From: a virus | IMG/VR virus record: IMGVR_UViG_3300036761_000226 | Location: 1 to 33,667 of that record | Reading direction: 5' to 3' (one strand) | DNA: 33,667 bases | Shown here: positions 30,887 to 33,667 of the stretch, piece after piece | Layout of the letters: the number at the start of each line of letters is the position of its first letter | Position numbering within the stretch: position 1 is the stretch's first letter | Program-made: the position numbers and the translations under genes | Notes under the pieces: generated by a model | Told to the model about the DNA's origin: nothing | What the model saw: the letters and a program-made list of their open reading frames with translations, nothing else | The model's database searches: none

Positions 30887-33667
30887 GCCGAACGCGACAT
30901 CATCGAGCAAATGCGCCTCGCCCGTGTGGGGCGCGAGAAGGCTGACGCCAACCGCGAAGGTTTCTTCGAGCTACACCAACGGCAGAAAGAGACATTCATT
31001 ACACAGGCGGATCGGCTCGATCACTTCGAGTCCACCCCCGGTGTGCAGATCAACAGCCTTTATCGACTGCGCGTGTATGTGAAGTTGCTTGATTTGAATC
31101 TTGGCGTGTTCATAGGTGGAGCGCGTACACGTGCTCGCACTGCATATCTGACAGGCACGCGCAACTGGCATGAACACTACAACCAAGACATTGCCGACAT
31201 CGACATTCAGTTGCGTGGTCGGTCGGTGTTCATCACCATCATGGCGGCTGATGCGTTCTCATTCGAGTTCGCTACTTCAGGCAAACCGGTTGTGTTGGAT
31301 GTGACATCGCAGAATGGTGTTGGTATTCAAACGTACAAAGGGTGCATGGTCGGTGTCAATGTGCGGCTCGACAAAGGTGTACTGCAAACAAAATCCACGA
31401 TACTCAAACAGAAACGTGATAGCGATGGCACAAAGCTCTCGCTGATAAATCGCCCGTACCAAGTACAACTGGTCAATGAGCCAGTGTCCTATCCCAACAC
31501 AGAATTCAAACTAGGTCGTGTTCGCGCCAAGGAAACACTCTTCGAGGGATACCCGCCTACGCATCCGTGGACCGGTGTCATGCTTCGCAACACCGATGGT
31601 CCGGTCAATACATTTCAACCGTATGCCGGGTCAGGGCCAAGTGCCAACGCGATCACGCGTGACGTGAACTACGACATACCCTATCAGGACAATACCAAGC
31701 TTGACCCTGTGCGTACTGCTTACATTCAAGGTGCGGCCGACTGGCCACGCGCCAACGGCAAGCAGACAGTGACGAGTTCAACCTACGGTGATCGTGAGTT
31801 CGCAATCTATGTGGATGCGTTCAACCAGTTTGCTATCTTTCCTGTTGATGCCATTGGGCCGCTTGACACCAACAACCCACTGAACCAGAACGTGCCGGAA
31901 ATATACGTAACACGCATCACGCCGACACTTCCATCATGGGCGTTTCAGCCTGCGCAAAAAGCCAAGGACTACTATGCAACCACACCCGACACGGTTAAGT
32001 GGTGTGTGGATCAACCGGAGTATGACTGGAAGTTCAACCACACCGGCACCAAATGTGCGGCGATTGCATTCGAGCGTTCTGAATACAAAAATGATCCTTC
32101 CTTTTGGGCGACAGACTCGAATGTCAATTGCCCATGGACTACTACTAAGTTCGATACCTTCAAGTCATGGATGGGTGTGTCAACGAACTCATCACAAGCA
32201 TTCTCACCGCAAGTCTACAATCCACAACGATACTTCATCGCGCCGGGGGTGTTGGAACTTGAGATAACAATTTCGTTGACCGGGGCTGACTTGAATCAGT
32301 ATTGGGCAACCATCAAGGTTAACGAGCTTCGGCGTCCGTCTACGGCACTTGATGCAGCATCCCGATGCGCTATGTTCATTGGCTATGTCTGGTACGACGT
32401 GAAGAAGAACTCAAACATTAACTTGCCAGTACCTGCTGGTACTCTTGTTGAATTCGATGTCGAGTGTTGGATCAAGCCGCTAGGGAATAAGGGACAGTTA
32501 ACGCAGACGGTTAACATCATGGTGTGCCGTACGCTCACCTCGCCAACTCTCGCGGTGCCTCTCCCACCAGACGTTGTGATCTTCAGCATACCCGCGATGC
32601 CGATACTCGCCATCGACTTAACAACCTTATCGCTTGTAACACGACTCGATCTTTACACGAATGACAGGCGTTACGTAGATGGTGGTGCAACTGCTCTGAC
32701 ATTCACTACACATCATTTCGGCGCGTGGATCATTCACAATGGAATAAGTAAGGAGATTTTATTTCCACCGAACACACCTGACAGTGCGAAGCTGGCGCTA
32801 AATGCAAAGGCTGCGCTCAATGGGTATGCGACGATTACTGCAACCTTCGGTACTGGTGGTGAGCTTATCCCACTAACAACTCCGAAGGATGGATATGTCG
32901 ATACCCCGATCAACAACTACCGCAACTGGTGGTCGTACCAATCGACATTCTGGTACGACATGTGGTTTGCAGTGATCGACACCGACTTGAGTTTCTACGG
33001 CGATCATGTTCTCTACAAAACTACAGGATCGCCACCCGGCTATCCTGCTGATGGTGACGATACCGAGAAGTGGTTGTTCTCACACAATGGCGACTTTCGC
33101 AACCTATTGTTCTGCGACAACCCGAAGTGGGGATGGAACAGATACGCAATTCTGATTGACACATACATGAATGTGCACGGCTTCACCACGTTCTACACTC
33201 ACCCGAATGGCACGTACGCATTCTGGTCTGATGCATGGGTCTACGACCGCAACGGATTGCCGGGTGACTACTCATACAATGGCGGCAGTGGTAGCGACTA
33301 CACACATGACACACTAGGCATCTACGACCCGACATTGGTCGATCATGTCATCTTCGACCGAGTACACTTCGAGATTCTCATCAAGGATGCTCCTGCAGTA
33401 AAGAGAAACACATCCTTCATGGATTTGTATAATTCTGCGGTTAAGGCAGGTGTTGCTGCCGGTACGTTACCTGACTCGGAAAACATACTACCCATGGAGT
33501 TGAAAGACTTGCAGGCGACGTTCATAAAGGAGATAGGTAATGATCTCAACTGGGAACGTTTATTCCTTGATTTGAAGATGACATGGGATGGACGTGATTG
33601 GTGGTATCGAGAAGAAGCATGGTCACGATACTACGGTACCGGCACAGATTACCCTCCTGTCTCCGGT
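30884..33667 (+). CDS. large virion/tail protein, 3' end beyond the window (at least 928 aa)
   Basis: Reading frame 2 is open from ATG 30884 to the right edge without a stop, 928 codons. The N-terminal 30 residues are charged and helical (ERDIIEQMRLARVGREKADANREG). Next come RLRVYVKLLDLNLGVFIGGA and a series of beta-rich segments with many Trp, Tyr and Asn (TLFEGYPPTHPWTGVML, REFAIYVDAFNQFAIFPVDA, NNYRNWWSYQSTFWYDMWF, TFYTHPNGTYAFWSDAWVYD). The composition is that of a tail spike or tail-tip protein, but I recognise no domain. An ATG at 30911 is a possible later start. Terminator, missing normal Shine-Dalgarno site and gene size suggest separately controlled expression. Confidence 0.8.
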   Translation, partial: MAERDIIEQMRLARVGREKADANREGFFELHQRQKETFITQADRLDHFESTPGVQINSLYRLRVYVKLLDLNLGVFIGGARTRARTAYLTGTRNWHEHYNQDIADIDIQLRGRSVFITIMAADAFSFEFATSGKPVVLDVTSQNGVGIQTYKGCMVGVNVRLDKGVLQTKSTILKQKRDSDGTKLSLINRPYQVQLVNEPVSYPNTEFKLGRVRAKETLFEGYPPTHPWTGVMLRNTDGPVNTFQPYAGSGPSANAITRDVNYDIPYQDNTKLDPVRTAYIQGAADWPRANGKQTVTSSTYGDREFAIYVDAFNQFAIFPVDAIGPLDTNNPLNQNVPEIYVTRITPTLPSWAFQPAQKAKDYYATTPDTVKWCVDQPEYDWKFNHTGTKCAAIAFERSEYKNDPSFWATDSNVNCPWTTTKFDTFKSWMGVSTNSSQAFSPQVYNPQRYFIAPGVLELEITISLTGADLNQYWATIKVNELRRPSTALDAASRCAMFIGYVWYDVKKNSNINLPVPAGTLVEFDVECWIKPLGNKGQLTQTVNIMVCRTLTSPTLAVPLPPDVVIFSIPAMPILAIDLTTLSLVTRLDLYTNDRRYVDGGATALTFTTHHFGAWIIHNGISKEILFPPNTPDSAKLALNAKAALNGYATITATFGTGGELIPLTTPKDGYVDTPINNYRNWWSYQSTFWYDMWFAVIDTDLSFYGDHVLYKTTGSPPGYPADGDDTEKWLFSHNGDFRNLLFCDNPKWGWNRYAILIDTYMNVHGFTTFYTHPNGTYAFWSDAWVYDRNGLPGDYSYNGGSGSDYTHDTLGIYDPTLVDHVIFDRVHFEILIKDAPAVKRNTSFMDLYNSAVKAGVAAGTLPDSENILPMELKDLQATFIKEIGNDLNWERLFLDLKMTWDGRDWWYREEAWSRYYGTGTDYPPVSG

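Noticed and set aside
1-33667. CRISPR array, tRNA genes, insertion sequences, integrase or repressor genes
   Set aside because: No regularly spaced DNA repeats with unique spacers, no cloverleaf or CCA-ended segments, and no transposase or integrase motifs were noticed; the only arrays are protein-coding GQ/GL repeats.

Overview
The window is one continuous late (structural and lysis) module of a tailed bacteriophage. Every credible gene lies on the + strand and the genes are tightly packed, with many ATGA or TGATG stop/start overlaps. Gene content points to a podovirus-like member of Caudoviricetes: large terminase, a portal of about 725 residues, scaffold, N4-gp56-type major capsid protein, head-tail adaptor, and a giant PLxRFG-type virion protein. 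No tape measure, tail tube or sheath gene is visible. The lysis enzyme is of the lambda R type, so the host is Gram-negative. Gene style and fairly high GC resemble phages of Burkholderiales and related Proteobacteria, but host assignment is inference. No integrase, repressor, tRNA, CRISPR array or insertion sequence was seen.

Layout. 1-378: the end of an Acb2/Tad1-type cyclic-nucleotide sponge (anti-CBASS/anti-Thoeris family) and a tiny unknown ORF. 378-8676: DNA packaging and head assembly (terminase, portal, small ORF, scaffold, capsid, two small head-associated proteins, three small conserved ORFs, head-tail adaptor). A near-consensus sigma70 promoter sits directly before the scaffold gene. 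8678-16835: an internal virion protein candidate and a 2356-residue giant protein with membrane-like segments, an HETTH metallopeptidase-like motif and a PLxRFG-like motif, probably ejected with the DNA. 16849-18286: lysis cassette, with a small membrane protein and a lambda R-like endolysin fused to a membrane domain that has its own internal start.

18286-30823: a run of small beta-rich virion proteins, including two paralogous pairs, plus a 281-residue and a 1367-residue protein that share a GQ/GL repeat of about 20 residues, then a 429-residue tail protein. The middle of the 1367-residue gene is much richer in AT than its ends. 30853-30880 is a strong intrinsic terminator, followed by the start of a virion protein of at least 928 residues that runs off the right edge.

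The most unusual points are: two small ORFs with Shine-Dalgarno sites hidden in another frame of the giant gene, one of them resembling a known small phage protein; the nested start in the endolysin/membrane fusion; a Shine-Dalgarno site split from its start codon by the terminator hairpin; a perfect 22-bp palindrome; and the Acb2-like gene beside the terminase.
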